A model generated the notes under the pieces. That model ran no database searches. It saw nothing but the letters and a program-made list of their open reading frames with translations, and was not told the DNA's origin. A stretch of 64,000 nt of DNA, taken from CBFHWY01 sp965659675 (GTDB lineage: Bacteria; Bacteroidota; Bacteroidia; Flavobacteriales_G; Salibacteraceae). The stretch is from assembly GCA_965659675.1 (NCBI GenBank), contig CBFHWY010000005.1, positions 4,033 through 68,032 of the forward strand, written 5' to 3'. Shown one piece after another: positions 15,733 to 24,871 of this stretch. Within the stretch, counting starts at the first letter, position 1. Each line of letters begins with the position of its first letter. Made by a program: the position numbers and the translations under genes.

Positions 15733-18700
15733 ATGACATCAATTCTAACAAGATTAGTATTTCTGTGTTCGCTGTTGACTCTGGGCCTTAGTGGCTTTGG
15801 GCAGTGGAGAACGGATGGTCTTGCAACTCAAAAAGCAAGCAACTGCTATGAACTTACACCAGGTGTAGGGGCAGGAGCGGTTATTTGGCAGAGCTCAATA
15901 GATCTCAATCAAGGCTTCACAGTCAAATCAAGATTGGATTTTGGTTCAGATGATGGCGATCGAGACGGGATTGTTTTCTTTTTGTACTACAAAGATTCTA
16001 TTTCAACCTCAAATGTATCATCCAATGAATTTGGATTGAGTGGAATCGACACGATGTTTGCCGTTGAACTCGACGTAATGCCAGGCTTCTCAGGTGATTT
16101 AGCAAATGATCACATTGGAATCTTCACCAGCGACCACTTTAACCATAATGGTGCAGGGAATCAACTAACACAAGCTTTACCCAATCTAGAGAATGGCAAC
16201 TATCAACACCTTACTTTTGAATGGACACCCAATCCCTCAAACCTAGATAGCTCTGAATTTAGGGTTAGCTTTAATTGCGACTCAAGTTTCGCGATAAGGT
16301 TTAATCTTGCGGATAGTATTTTTAATGGACAAACGGATGTATTCTTTGGCTTTTCCTCAGCAACTGCAAGCGGAATAAGAAATTACAACTACAAAGTTTG
16401 TGTTGATTATTCAACAGTTGGTGACACCTTAACTGATACTATCGTTTGCCCCGAGGATACCATTAATGTAGATGTTCCATATTATGGTGAGAATTACCTT
16501 TGGACACCTAACTCAGGCTTAACATCGAACACAGTTCGATCTCCTGGTTTCACGCCCGACACAACAACAACCTACACACTCTCAGTGGTAGACTCTTGTG
16601 GTGATACCATCCAGGATTCGTTTACCATTACCGTTAATCCAGTAAGCATTCAAATAAACCCGGTTGCGCCAAATTTGTGTGCGCTGGATACCATTCCAAT
16701 CACCGTTCAGGTAAATGGAGGCTTTGGTACGAACTATGATTATTTCTGGAATGATGGATGGAGAGATTCCACCAATACCGTCACTCCTTCACAAAGCGGA
16801 ACTTACATCGTAACTGTTGAGGATGTGGAGGGGTGTAGGGCTGCAGATACGATCAATATTCAGGTTGACTCGTTGCCCGATTTCGATCTAGGTCCAGATA
16901 GTACTATTTGTGATGGAGACAGCATCATTCTTGATATGGGTGCTGGACTAAACTACTCCTACAGCTGGGATCCTACAGGGGACACCACCCAAACACTTAC
17001 AATTGATTCTACTGTTTTCATCATAGCATCACTTACTGATGGAAATAATTGCACGAGACGTGATACGATCAGCTTCAATTGGATCAGTCTTCCAAATGTT
17101 GATCTTGGCAATGATACCTCCATCTGTCAGGGCGAAAATGTGTTCCTTGATGCTGGCTCAGGCTGGCAAACCTATTCCTGGGCACCGACGGGCGATACTA
17201 CCGAAACCATATTTGCTGATTCAAGCTTAACTTACTCGGTAAGTGTTACCAACGCCAACCAATGTCTGGGCGTGGATTCAATTACCATTACGGTAGACAC
17301 TATTCCTGTCGTTGACCTTGGTGCGGATACAACCATTTGTCAGGATGATACCCTCAGTTTAGATGCGGGTCCACATTACCAAACCTATATCTGGAGTGGT
17401 GGCCAGTTCAGTCAAACAGCTAATTACACTCGTGCAGGAACCATAAATCTAGTTGTTGTAGATAGTAATGGATGTCAAGGCTCAGACTCAAAGGTTTTGA
17501 GTATCGATACCCTTCCACAGATCGATCTTGGGGCTGATTCCAGTATATGCGATCAGGATTCCATGTTCCTTTTTGCAAAGCCTGGCATGTTCAGTTTCTT
17601 TTGGAGCAATGATAGCTCCCTGACTGCAGATACTTTTAAGATTGATACAGCAGGCACTTATACCATACAGATCACTGATTCCAACATGTGTATGGGGCAG
17701 GATACTTTCGTTCTTAGTATCGACACGCTCCCAATTATTGATCTTGGTCCTGATACCGCGTTGTGTTTAGGAGGACAGGTAACACTTGATGCAGGTTTGG
17801 GCTATGCCACCTACACCTGGATCAACAATGGAAGCAATACCAATACTTTAACGGTGGATACCACTAATAACTATTGGGTTGAAGTTATCGACTCAAACGG
17901 CTGTATTGGAAGTGATACTATTTTATTTCAGACTGATACCTTACCCGTTGTTAATCTCGGAAATGATACTGCCATATGTATAGGAGAAACTATCACCTTC
18001 GATGCAGGGGCAAACTATCAGTCCTATCAATGGAATAATGGGCCGGCTACCCAGACGATCACAGTCGATAGTGCTTTCATATATACGGTGAGTGTAACTA
18101 CCCAAGCTGGATGCCTGGGAGCTGACACGATCGAGCTATTCATCAACCCCTTACCGATCGTTAACCTTGGACCCGATCGGGAGCTATGTGTAGGCGCTAC
18201 TATCAGTGAAACACTCGATGCTGGACCCGGATTTGCTTTCTATGAGTGGTCTACAGGAGCTTCAGGAACAGAAGCAACACATCGAACGATCACGGTAAAT
18301 ATTGAAGATATTTTCAGAGTTACGGTCACTGATATCAATGGTTGCCAGAATACGGATACCATAGAAACATCTGCCGTGCATGAACCAGTCATAGATCTTG
18401 GGCTGGATACCGCATACTGTGAAGGGGACGACTTTGATTTCATCATGAATACTGGCTCTGGTTTCATCAAGCATGTTTGGTTTGACCTAAACCGAACTCC
18501 ACCAAATGATACGGTATCAAGATCTGGACAGATCTTACTTGTTGATACGGCAGGTATCTACGTGGTGGAGATCACTGAACTCTTCAATAACAGGGAATGT
18601 ACGAATCGCGACACTGTTGAGGTTATTGAACTACCCTTGCCGGATATTGGTCTGGCTGGCGATACCACCTATTGTGAAAATGAGATCTTCAACTTTACCC

Positions 18701-19608
18701 AAAGTGCAATTTCTCGTCCTGGCTATACTTATTTGTGGAGTACAGGTGCAACAACAAACAGCATCAATATTAGTGCCTTTGGCAACTATACGGTTAGTGT
18801 AACCAATGATACGACAGGTTGTAATACAGCGGAAACCTTCCGTGTACTTCGGTCACTATTGCCAGAGGTAGATCTTTCCGGAGATACTCTTGTTTGTGAG
18901 GGTCGCACTTTGGAAATAGATGCTTTTAATTCAGGATACACCTACCGCTGGATTCAAAATTTTGAAGTACTTGACAGTACAGCCCTTATTTCCACTTCGC
19001 CTGAGCTGACTGTAACTGATAGTGGCCTATATCGTGTTGAATTAGACAATGGATTCTGCCAATATCAAGATTCAACCTTTGTGAGATACGACGTATTCCC
19101 AAGGGTATACTTGGGTGAAAACACTACCCTCTGTGCTGGCGATACTCTGTTCCTTCGAGCTACTTTCAATGAATCCGACGTAAACTATTTATGGAATGAT
19201 GGAAGTCAAGACAGTATTTACCCTGTCAGATTCAGCGGAACCTACAGCGTTGAGGTTAGCAATGGTTGCGGAGTTGACATTACCAATATCACGGTAAATT
19301 TTGAAGACTGCAGTAAGATCTGGGTTCCAAATGCCTTTACTCCGAATAGCGATGACGATAACGAGTTCTTCAGAGCTTACTCTCTGGAAGACTTCATGGA
19401 ATATCGCATGGACATCTTTGATCAGTGGGGTCATTTGATCTATACCAGTACAGAATTAGAGAGGCAATGGGATGGAACCTCATTCGAAGGAGTGGATATG
19501 CCAATTGGCACTTACGTCTGGAAAATCACTTACAAATCCAGATATGAACTAGGCCCTGAAGGAGCACCTACCAGAACTTTGACCGGCAGGGTGAATCTTA
19601 TTCGCTAG
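15733..19608 (+). CDS. Large surface protein: L-type lectin-like domain, about 11 Ig-like repeats, gliding-type T9SS C-terminus
   Basis: A 1291-residue secreted protein. It has a signal peptide (MTSILTRLVFLCSLLTLGLSGFGQ) and a legume-lectin-like beta sandwich at about 25-235 (FTVKSRLDFGSDDGDRDGIV, TMFAVELDVMPGFSGD, DHIGIFTSDH). About eleven repeats of about 80 residues follow, each starting like VDLGADTTICQDDTLSLDAG and ending in a DSNGC-like turn. The last 90 residues (WVPNAFTPNSDDDNEFFRAY ... WDGTSFEGVDMPIGTYVW) are the gliding motility-associated C-terminal domain that targets proteins to the T9SS. The likely role is sugar-binding adhesion. I chose the ATG at 15733 over a TTG 15 bases upstream because the signal peptide begins there. 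Its end overlaps prfB by 11 bases, convergently. Confidence 0.92.
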   Translation: MTSILTRLVFLCSLLTLGLSGFGQWRTDGLATQKASNCYELTPGVGAGAVIWQSSIDLNQGFTVKSRLDFGSDDGDRDGIVFFLYYKDSISTSNVSSNEFGLSGIDTMFAVELDVMPGFSGDLANDHIGIFTSDHFNHNGAGNQLTQALPNLENGNYQHLTFEWTPNPSNLDSSEFRVSFNCDSSFAIRFNLADSIFNGQTDVFFGFSSATASGIRNYNYKVCVDYSTVGDTLTDTIVCPEDTINVDVPYYGENYLWTPNSGLTSNTVRSPGFTPDTTTTYTLSVVDSCGDTIQDSFTITVNPVSIQINPVAPNLCALDTIPITVQVNGGFGTNYDYFWNDGWRDSTNTVTPSQSGTYIVTVEDVEGCRAADTINIQVDSLPDFDLGPDSTICDGDSIILDMGAGLNYSYSWDPTGDTTQTLTIDSTVFIIASLTDGNNCTRRDTISFNWISLPNVDLGNDTSICQGENVFLDAGSGWQTYSWAPTGDTTETIFADSSLTYSVSVTNANQCLGVDSITITVDTIPVVDLGADTTICQDDTLSLDAGPHYQTYIWSGGQFSQTANYTRAGTINLVVVDSNGCQGSDSKVLSIDTLPQIDLGADSSICDQDSMFLFAKPGMFSFFWSNDSSLTADTFKIDTAGTYTIQITDSNMCMGQDTFVLSIDTLPIIDLGPDTALCLGGQVTLDAGLGYATYTWINNGSNTNTLTVDTTNNYWVEVIDSNGCIGSDTILFQTDTLPVVNLGNDTAICIGETITFDAGANYQSYQWNNGPATQTITVDSAFIYTVSVTTQAGCLGADTIELFINPLPIVNLGPDRELCVGATISETLDAGPGFAFYEWSTGASGTEATHRTITVNIEDIFRVTVTDINGCQNTDTIETSAVHEPVIDLGLDTAYCEGDDFDFIMNTGSGFIKHVWFDLNRTPPNDTVSRSGQILLVDTAGIYVVEITELFNNRECTNRDTVEVIELPLPDIGLAGDTTYCENEIFNFTQSAISRPGYTYLWSTGATTNSINISAFGNYTVSVTNDTTGCNTAETFRVLRSLLPEVDLSGDTLVCEGRTLEIDAFNSGYTYRWIQNFEVLDSTALISTSPELTVTDSGLYRVELDNGFCQYQDSTFVRYDVFPRVYLGENTTLCAGDTLFLRATFNESDVNYLWNDGSQDSIYPVRFSGTYSVEVSNGCGVDITNITVNFEDCSKIWVPNAFTPNSDDDNEFFRAYSLEDFMEYRMDIFDQWGHLIYTSTELERQWDGTSFEGVDMPIGTYVWKITYKSRYELGPEGAPTRTLTGRVNLIR

Positions 19609-20705
19609 AACTTTCTGATTTCTGTCCAAACTCCATCAGGTAAGCCTTCAGGAATTCATCGATATCTCCATCCATTACAGCCTGAACATTGCTGCTTTCG
19701 TGATTGGTTCTTAAGTCTTTCACCAACTTATACGGATGGAATACATAGTTCCTGATCTGAGAACCCCATTCGATCTTCATCTTGGTTCCTTCTAGTTCAG
19801 CTTTCTCCTCCTGACGCTTTCTGAGCTCCATCTCATATAACTTCGAGCGTAGGAGGCTCATCGCATTCTCCTTGTTCTGAAGTTGACTTCTGGTTTCAGA
19901 GTTTTTGATCACTATGCCAGTAGGCTTATGCTCTAACCTAACTGCAGTTTCTACCTTATTCACATTCTGACCTCCTGCACCTCCTGAGCGAAAGGTATCC
20001 CATTCAATATCTGCCGGGTTGATGTCGATCTGAATACTGTCATCCACTACCGGATAAACAAAGACCGAAGAGAAAGAGGTGTGTCTTCTGGCATTCGAAT
20101 CAAAAGGCGAGATCCTAACCAGGCGATGTACACCATTCTCAGCTTTCAAGTATCCGTAGGCAAATGGCCCTTCGATCTCGATGGTAGCAGACTTTATTCC
20201 AGCTACATCACCGTCTTGTTTATCGATCTGTTTCACCTTAAAGCCATTTTTTTCGGCCCACATCACATACATCCGAAAAAGCATTTCTGCCCAATCCTGA
20301 CTTTCAGTGCCCCCTGCACCTGAGTTGATCTCAAGTACCGCGGGTAATTCATCCTCCTCATTGGAGAGCATGTTTTTGAATTCCAGCTCTTCCAATAGTC
20401 GGAGGCAGCGATCGTATTGCTTTTGAAGCTCATCTTCTGAACCCTCTCCTTCCTGGAGAAACTCATGAAGTATATCAAGTTCTTCAAGAGCAGTTTTTAT
20501 CTCATCATAAGATTCTACCCATACCTTTTTCTTGTTGATCTGCTTTAAAACAGCTTCGGCATTCTTAGGGTCGTCCCAAAAATTGGGATCGTGGGTTTGT
20601 TGTTCTTCGTCTTTTATCAGTTCACGTTTGGCATCTACGTCAAAGATGCCCCCTTAGCGCTTCCAGGCGCCCAACCAAGTGTCCGATCTCATCTTTATTG
20701 ATCAT
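19598..20705 (-). CDS. prfB: Peptide chain release factor 2, with programmed +1 frameshift
   Basis: RF2 ends translation at UGA and UAA. Translation starts at the ATG at 20705. After 21 codons it reaches an in-frame TGA (20642-20640) in the context AGGGGG-CAT-CTT-TGA-C, the classic RF2 autoregulatory site: an internal Shine-Dalgarno-like AGGGGG, a slippery CTT, then a poorly terminating UGA-C. Skipping one T continues as DVDAKRELIKDEEQQTHDP through 347 more codons, 368 residues in all. The GGQ catalytic motif is in GGAGGQNVNKVETAVRL. The codon-recognition loop is not the plain SPF expected in E. coli at a position I could check with certainty. The start overlaps recX by 11 bases and the end overlaps the lectin adhesin gene. 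Confidence 0.95.
20632..20656 (-). promoter_or_regulatory. Programmed +1 frameshift site in prfB
   Basis: On the minus strand: AGGGGG, then CAT, CTT, TGA and C. The SD-like hexamer is 3 bases before the slippery CTT codon, as in the well-studied E. coli site (AGGGGG-TAT-CTT-TGA-C). When RF2 is scarce, UGA is read slowly and ribosomes slip by +1 to make more RF2. Confidence 0.95.
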
Positions 20706-21156
20706 CTTCCAATCGACTTATTCGTTCATATATCAGGTCTAATTCAAAACCCCTCTGTTGCAAATATCGCACAAGAGCCGCTTTTCTCTTGTACATATTC
20801 TTCTCTTTTAGCTTAGACAACTTTTTTTCTATTGCCCGATCCACTTGATCTAGATAAGCAGACTCATCGATCTCTTCCGAAATCGCTCTTTCGATCAATT
20901 CCTCAGGAATCTGTTTATGCTTCAATTCAAGCTGTAGACGAACCCTGCCCCAGGCTTTCATTCTGAATTTTCCTCTTACAAAGGAACGAGCAAAACGCTC
21001 TTCATTGAGCACATCAAGCTCCTTCAGATGGTTGAGATAGTCAAGCTTTTCCTCTGAGTCTACACCCAGATCATTTAGTTTCTGTAAAAGCTCGGAAGCG
21101 CTCCGCTCCCTGTAGGAGCAGAACCTTCCAAGTTTTTGAAGTATTTCAGGGTTCAA
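20695..21156 (-). CDS. recX: Regulatory protein RecX
   Basis: A 153-residue, all-helical RecX-family protein, which binds RecA filaments and limits recombination. It begins MNPEILQKLGRFCSYRERSA and has the repeated three-helix units typical of the family, with RSFVRGKFRMKAWGRVRLQLELKHKQIPEELI (around 60-91) and YKRKAALVRYLQQRGFELDLI near the end. It overlaps rng by 4 bases and prfB by 11, so rng-recX-prfB are likely co-expressed. RecA is not in the window. Confidence 0.9.
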   Translation of the reverse strand: MNPEILQKLGRFCSYRERSASELLQKLNDLGVDSEEKLDYLNHLKELDVLNEERFARSFVRGKFRMKAWGRVRLQLELKHKQIPEELIERAISEEIDESAYLDQVDRAIEKKLSKLKEKNMYKRKAALVRYLQQRGFELDLIYERISRLEDDQ

Positions 21157-22733
21157 GCTTTTTGTTCCTGTTTCCTTGTTTTGATCTCCAGCTTATTGCT
21201 ATTGGCATCCTCGAAGTAATAATGAATGAGTGGAAGCGAATAGGAAGCCCTAACAGCGATCCACTTTTTATACTTAGCATACCATTTGCGTTGGAACTTT
21301 TTCAAGCCCTTGGTCAAATAAGCCTCAAGGAATGGGTGCACCACCAATGTGATCTTTCCTGTCCCAAAGTGCTTCACCATCTCCGCGATGGCAGCCTCCA
21401 CCTTATCAACCATTAGGATCGTGGCTTCAACCTCCTGCGACTTGCCATCACCAGTGGGAAGTACCTCCATGGTATTGATCTCCATCTCAGGTCTAACTCG
21501 CTGCCGTGTAATTTGCACAAGTCCAAATTTTGATGGAGGTAAGATATGGTGCTTCGCCCTGTCATCTTTCATGCAATCGCGAAATGCATTGATGAGCTTT
21601 CGTTTGTTCTCATTCTTATGCATATCAATGAAGTCAACCACGATGATGCCGCCCATATCTCTCAACTTAAGCTGTCGTGAGATCTCTTCAGCGGCCTCAA
21701 GGTTTACTTTTAGCGCGTTGTCCTCCTGGTTCTTAATGTCCTTGGAGGTATTTCCACTATTCACATCGATCACGTGCAATGCTTCGGTATGTTCGATCAC
21801 CAAATAGGATCCAGACGGCATGGTCACATGACGTCCGAAAAGCCCTTTGATCTGCTTCTCAATACCGAAAAAATCGAACACGGGGATCTTACCCTTGTAG
21901 AGGTTAATGATGTCTTTCTTTTCTGGAGCTATGGTAGCCAGATACTCCCTTAGTTCATAGAAAAGCTTTTCATCATTGATATAGATCTTGTTGAAGCTCG
22001 GGTTGAGCATATCCCTAAGGATAGCTTCACTCCTACTCACTTCAGACATTACTCTAACCGGGGCTTTTGACTTTTTCAGTTTCTTGGCCATCTCTTCCCA
22101 TCGGGAATAGAGATCGGTCATATCCTGATTCAGTTCAGCCACCTTTTTATCCTCAGCGATGGTACGGATGATCACCCCAAAATTCTTGGGTTTGATACTC
22201 ATGATCAACGTACGCAAACGCTCTCGTTCTTTTCTTGATCTGATCTTTTGTGAGATCGATATCTTATTTGAGAATGGTACAAGCACCAAATAGCGCCCCG
22301 CCAAACTCAACTCTGAAGATATTCTGGGTCCTTTAGTCGATATGGGTTCTTTTGTAACCATCACCAATATTGTCTGGTTTGGTTTTAAGACCTCATCGAT
22401 CTTTCCTCCCTTATTGATATCGGGCTCAAGTTTAAAATTGTTCAAAGACACATCGTCTGTTTTGCCTTTCAGCTGACGTTCTGTGTACTTGTGAAGCGAT
22501 TTTACTTGCGGCCCAAGGTCAAAATAATGAAGGAATGCATCTTTCTCATAACCAACTTCAATGAATGCTGCATTGAGTCCGGTCGTGAGTTTCTTCACCT
22601 TTCCGAGATAATAGTCGCCAACGGAGAACTGGCTTTCATGTCGCTCCTCATGGAGCTCAGTAAGCTTTTTGTTTTCTAGCAGTGCTATTTTTACCTCGGA
22701 GGGTGTAACGTTAATTACAAGCTCCTTGCTCAC
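21153..22733 (-). CDS. rng: Ribonuclease G / RNase E family endoribonuclease
   Basis: A 526-residue cytoplasmic RNase E/G family enzyme involved in rRNA maturation and mRNA turnover. An N-terminal S1-like region (about 40-130, VGDYYLGKVKKLTTGLNAAFIEVGYEKDAFL) is followed by the RNase H-like and 5'-sensor parts. The catalytic acidic residues lie in LHVIDVNSGNTSK and GGIIVVDFIDM. The CPxCxG zinc-link motif of E. coli RNase E is not seen; the TRQRVRPEMEI region runs on without cysteines, which I believe is common in this phylum. There is no long C-terminal degradosome tail. The start is GTG at 22733, just downstream of a 14-base palindrome. It is followed by recX (4-base overlap). Confidence 0.93.
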   Translation of the reverse strand: MSKELVINVTPSEVKIALLENKKLTELHEERHESQFSVGDYYLGKVKKLTTGLNAAFIEVGYEKDAFLHYFDLGPQVKSLHKYTERQLKGKTDDVSLNNFKLEPDINKGGKIDEVLKPNQTILVMVTKEPISTKGPRISSELSLAGRYLVLVPFSNKISISQKIRSRKERERLRTLIMSIKPKNFGVIIRTIAEDKKVAELNQDMTDLYSRWEEMAKKLKKSKAPVRVMSEVSRSEAILRDMLNPSFNKIYINDEKLFYELREYLATIAPEKKDIINLYKGKIPVFDFFGIEKQIKGLFGRHVTMPSGSYLVIEHTEALHVIDVNSGNTSKDIKNQEDNALKVNLEAAEEISRQLKLRDMGGIIVVDFIDMHKNENKRKLINAFRDCMKDDRAKHHILPPSKFGLVQITRQRVRPEMEINTMEVLPTGDGKSQEVEATILMVDKVEAAIAEMVKHFGTGKITLVVHPFLEAYLTKGLKKFQRKWYAKYKKWIAVRASYSLPLIHYYFEDANSNKLEIKTRKQEQKA

Positions 22734-22734
22734 C

Positions 22735-22748
22735 TTAATACGTATTAA
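22735..22748. promoter_or_regulatory. Perfect 14-base palindrome immediately upstream of rng
   Basis: TTAATACGTATTAA is fully self-complementary and ends 1 base before the GTG start of rng. The position fits an operator or an mRNA hairpin overlapping the ribosome-binding region. There is no known binding protein. A chance AT-rich palindrome is possible. Confidence 0.3.
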
Positions 22749-22798
22749 ATTGGGGATCTTTCCTTTCAGTTATCTGAAACGATCAAACTCCATTTAAA

Positions 22799-22891
22799 TT
22801 ACTTCTTACGCTTATGGCGATTTTTTCTTAGGCGCTTTTTCCTCTTATGAGTGGCAATCTTATGCCGCTTTCTTTTCTTTCCGCTTGGCAT
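22799..22891 (-). CDS. 30-residue basic ribosome-associated protein (AURKAIP1/COX24-like)
   Basis: A 30-residue, extremely basic protein (MPSGKKRKRHKIATHKRKK at the start, ending RHKRKK) composed mostly of Lys, Arg and His. The sequence matches the tiny AURKAIP1/COX24-domain proteins conserved across Bacteroidota, related to the C-terminus of mitochondrial ribosomal protein mS38 and to actinobacterial bS22. It is therefore probably a small ribosomal subunit protein. Its start is 1 base from the stop of the TPR gene at 22893 and it lies just upstream of RNase G. It is far below usual ORF length cutoffs. Confidence 0.85.
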   Translation of the reverse strand: MPSGKKRKRHKIATHKRKKRLRKNRHKRKK

Positions 22892-22892
22892 T

Positions 22893-23363
22893 TCAAGTAT
22901 TTTTAAGTTGTTCAACAATTTTTTCAACCTCCGCTCTCGATTCCTCATCTTCCGTTTTTTCGATGAAGGATTCGAAATATGAAATAGCCTCTGTTTTGTT
23001 TCCCAGGTTAGAATGTGATAGTCCAAGGAAATACAGGCACTCGACATTTTCAGGGTCTAGTGAATTGACCTTATCGAAGCGCTCTACAGCTTTTTCAAAT
23101 TGTCCGGATTGTACTGAAAATAGCCCCATTTGAAAGTGAGCACGCGCATTCTCTGGATTTTCCTCCAGAATCTTTCTTAGCAGCATGATCCCTTGCATGG
23201 GACTTCCTCCTTCTTTATTCACCAATGTTATTGCAGAATCTATCATTAGATCAACCTCTGCAATCTGCTGGTCTGCCTCAAGAGGAGGTTTATTAGGCAA
23301 AAGAGATATCAGGGCTGCAATGACTGCAGCCACTAGTATTGCTATATATGATCCGCGTTTCAA
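22893..23363 (-). CDS. Membrane-anchored TPR protein
   Basis: A 156-residue protein with an N-terminal signal anchor (MKRGSYIAILVAAVIAALIS) followed by TPR repeats at about 62-150 (ENARAHFQMGLFSVQSGQFE, VECLYFLGLSHSNLGNKTEA). The soluble part faces the periplasm if the anchor is uncleaved. It lies between HU (7 bases) and the 30-residue basic protein (1 base). Function is unknown. Conservation of such a protein next to HU and the RNase G gene is a pattern I recall only loosely and cannot confirm here. Confidence 0.8.
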   Translation of the reverse strand: MKRGSYIAILVAAVIAALISLLPNKPPLEADQQIAEVDLMIDSAITLVNKEGGSPMQGIMLLRKILEENPENARAHFQMGLFSVQSGQFEKAVERFDKVNSLDPENVECLYFLGLSHSNLGNKTEAISYFESFIEKTEDEESRAEVEKIVEQLKNT

Positions 23364-23370
23364 ACTCGGA

Positions 23371-23664
23371 TTATTTCTTAACCTTAACGTTTTCCTTTAC
23401 AAGGCCAACGAAGCTCTTGGAAGGTTTAAATGCAGGAATATTGTGAGCAGGAATAATAATGCTTGTGTTCTTGCTGATATTTCTTCCTGTCTTCTCAGCC
23501 CGCTTTTTAATGATGAAAGAACCAAATCCTCTCAAATACACATTCTCTCCTCGGCTCATTGAATTGCGAATGCTTTCCATGAAAGCCTCCACTGTTGAAA
23601 GAACCGCCATTTTCTCTATTCCAGTTTTCTCAGAAATCTCGTTTACTATCTCCGCTTTTGTCAT
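23371..23664 (-). CDS. HU/IHF family DNA-binding protein
   Basis: A 97-residue histone-like protein, full length. It starts MTKAEIVNEISEKTGIEKMA, has the GRGENVYLRGFGSF-like arm base (residues SRGENVYLRGFGSFIIKKRA) and the NIPAFKPSKSF end characteristic of HU/IHF. It bends and compacts DNA. It resembles the IHF-beta-like version that heads the himA-mutY-ssb-gldE-gldD region in Flavobacterium. Here it is divergent from mutY. A TATATTTG promoter box lies about 58 bases upstream. Confidence 0.95.
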   Translation of the reverse strand: MTKAEIVNEISEKTGIEKMAVLSTVEAFMESIRNSMSRGENVYLRGFGSFIIKKRAEKTGRNISKNTSIIIPAHNIPAFKPSKSFVGLVKENVKVKK

Positions 23665-23722
23665 GGTTCTAATTGATATTTAGTCGTTTAAATTCTTATT
23701 ATACCTCATCTTTGAGGGGCGG

Positions 23723-23730
23723 CAAATATA
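23723..23730 (-). promoter_or_regulatory. Putative -7 box for HU
   Basis: Minus strand TATATTTG fits TAnnTTTG. It is 58 bases before the HU ATG, in the 115-base gap between HU and mutY. Confidence 0.5.
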
Positions 23731-23779
23731 GTTGAAAAACATTTAGACTTTTTCAGAGTTTTGCCTTAAAATCAGAGTC

Positions 23780-24844
23780 TTGAGTAATTTCAGTCAAAAT
23801 CTGCTTTCTTGGTTCAAAAAGAACAAAAGAAGTTTGCCCTGGAGAGAGGATAAAAACCCCTATTTCATCTGGCTTTCTGAGATCATTCTTCAGCAAACCA
23901 GAGTTGAACAGGGCCTCCCATATTTTGAACGATTTCGATCAGCTTTTCCTAAGGTTAAAGACCTCGCCAATGCGGATATTGATGAAATACTAAAACTTTG
24001 GCAAGGGCTCGGATACTACAGCAGAGCCAGGAATCTGCACGCTGCAGCAAAAATGATCAGAGATGAACATGATGGCCAGTTTCCAGATAAATACAATGAC
24101 ATTCTGAAGCTAAAAGGTGTGGGGGATTACACCGCTGCGGCAATTGCATCAATTGCCTTTGATGAGGTGGTTCCCGTTGTAGACGGAAATGTTTTTCGCC
24201 TGGCAACAAGGTACTTTGGCATTGAAGAGGACATACAAAAGACAGGCACCAGAAAGCTCGTTAAAAACATACTTCAGGAAGAAATTGATGCACAAAAGCC
24301 GGGTGACTTCAACCAGGCTATGATGGAGTATGGAAGTCTGGTTTGCAAACCTCGTCAGGCTCGATGTGAAGATTGCGTGCTATCCTCCGGGTGTTATGCT
24401 TTGGCCAACAATAAAGTGGATACTCTGCCCATCAAAATCAAGAAACAAAGAATAAAAGAGCGCTTCTTCAACTACCTGGTGCTTGACCACAAAGGACAAA
24501 CCCTATTAAATAAGCGCAACAATAAAGATATCTGGCAGGGGCTTTATGAGTTTCCTCAAATAGAAAGCGAACGGCTTCTTTCAGAGCAAGCGCTATTTGA
24601 TCATAGTTCTGATATTCACAAACTCACTGGTTTAATACAATTTAAGCTTCTTGAAACCTACGATCTCAGCAAACATGTATTGAGTCATCAACACATTTAC
24701 AGCAGGTTTTTTATCCTTTCAGGTGAAAGTGATCCTTCAGTTTCAGAACTTGTTTCAAAGTCTGAATTGGGTCAATATCCAGTGTCGAGGATGATTGATA
24801 AATTTTTAGAATCCCGACCTGAATTCCTCTCTAAAAAATCCTAG
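23780..24844 (+). CDS. mutY: A/G-specific adenine DNA glycosylase
   Basis: MutY removes adenine mispaired with 8-oxoguanine. The 354-residue protein has the catalytic Glu34 in SEIILQQTRVEQ, the helix-hairpin-helix LKGVGDYTAAAIAS (111-124) and catalytic Asp135 in VDGNVFR. A [4Fe-4S] cluster motif has cysteines at 189, 196, 199 and 205 (C-x6-C-x2-C-x5-C). The C-terminal 120 residues are the NUDIX-like domain that senses oxoG. The start codon is TTG at 23780, giving MSNFSQNLLSWF, a normal start for the family. It is the first gene of the mutY-ssb-gldE-gldD series known from gliding Flavobacterium. Confidence 0.95.
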   Translation: MSNFSQNLLSWFKKNKRSLPWREDKNPYFIWLSEIILQQTRVEQGLPYFERFRSAFPKVKDLANADIDEILKLWQGLGYYSRARNLHAAAKMIRDEHDGQFPDKYNDILKLKGVGDYTAAAIASIAFDEVVPVVDGNVFRLATRYFGIEEDIQKTGTRKLVKNILQEEIDAQKPGDFNQAMMEYGSLVCKPRQARCEDCVLSSGCYALANNKVDTLPIKIKKQRIKERFFNYLVLDHKGQTLLNKRNNKDIWQGLYEFPQIESERLLSEQALFDHSSDIHKLTGLIQFKLLETYDLSKHVLSHQHIYSRFFILSGESDPSVSELVSKSELGQYPVSRMIDKFLESRPEFLSKKS

Positions 24845-24871
24845 CTTTGTTTGAATAACAAAGGGTTAGAA

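Noticed and set aside
19598..20642. prfB as a pseudogene broken by an early TGA
   Set aside because: The TGA sits in the precise AGGGGG-CAT-CTT-TGA-C context of the RF2 programmed frameshift and the next frame continues in full, so it is functional.
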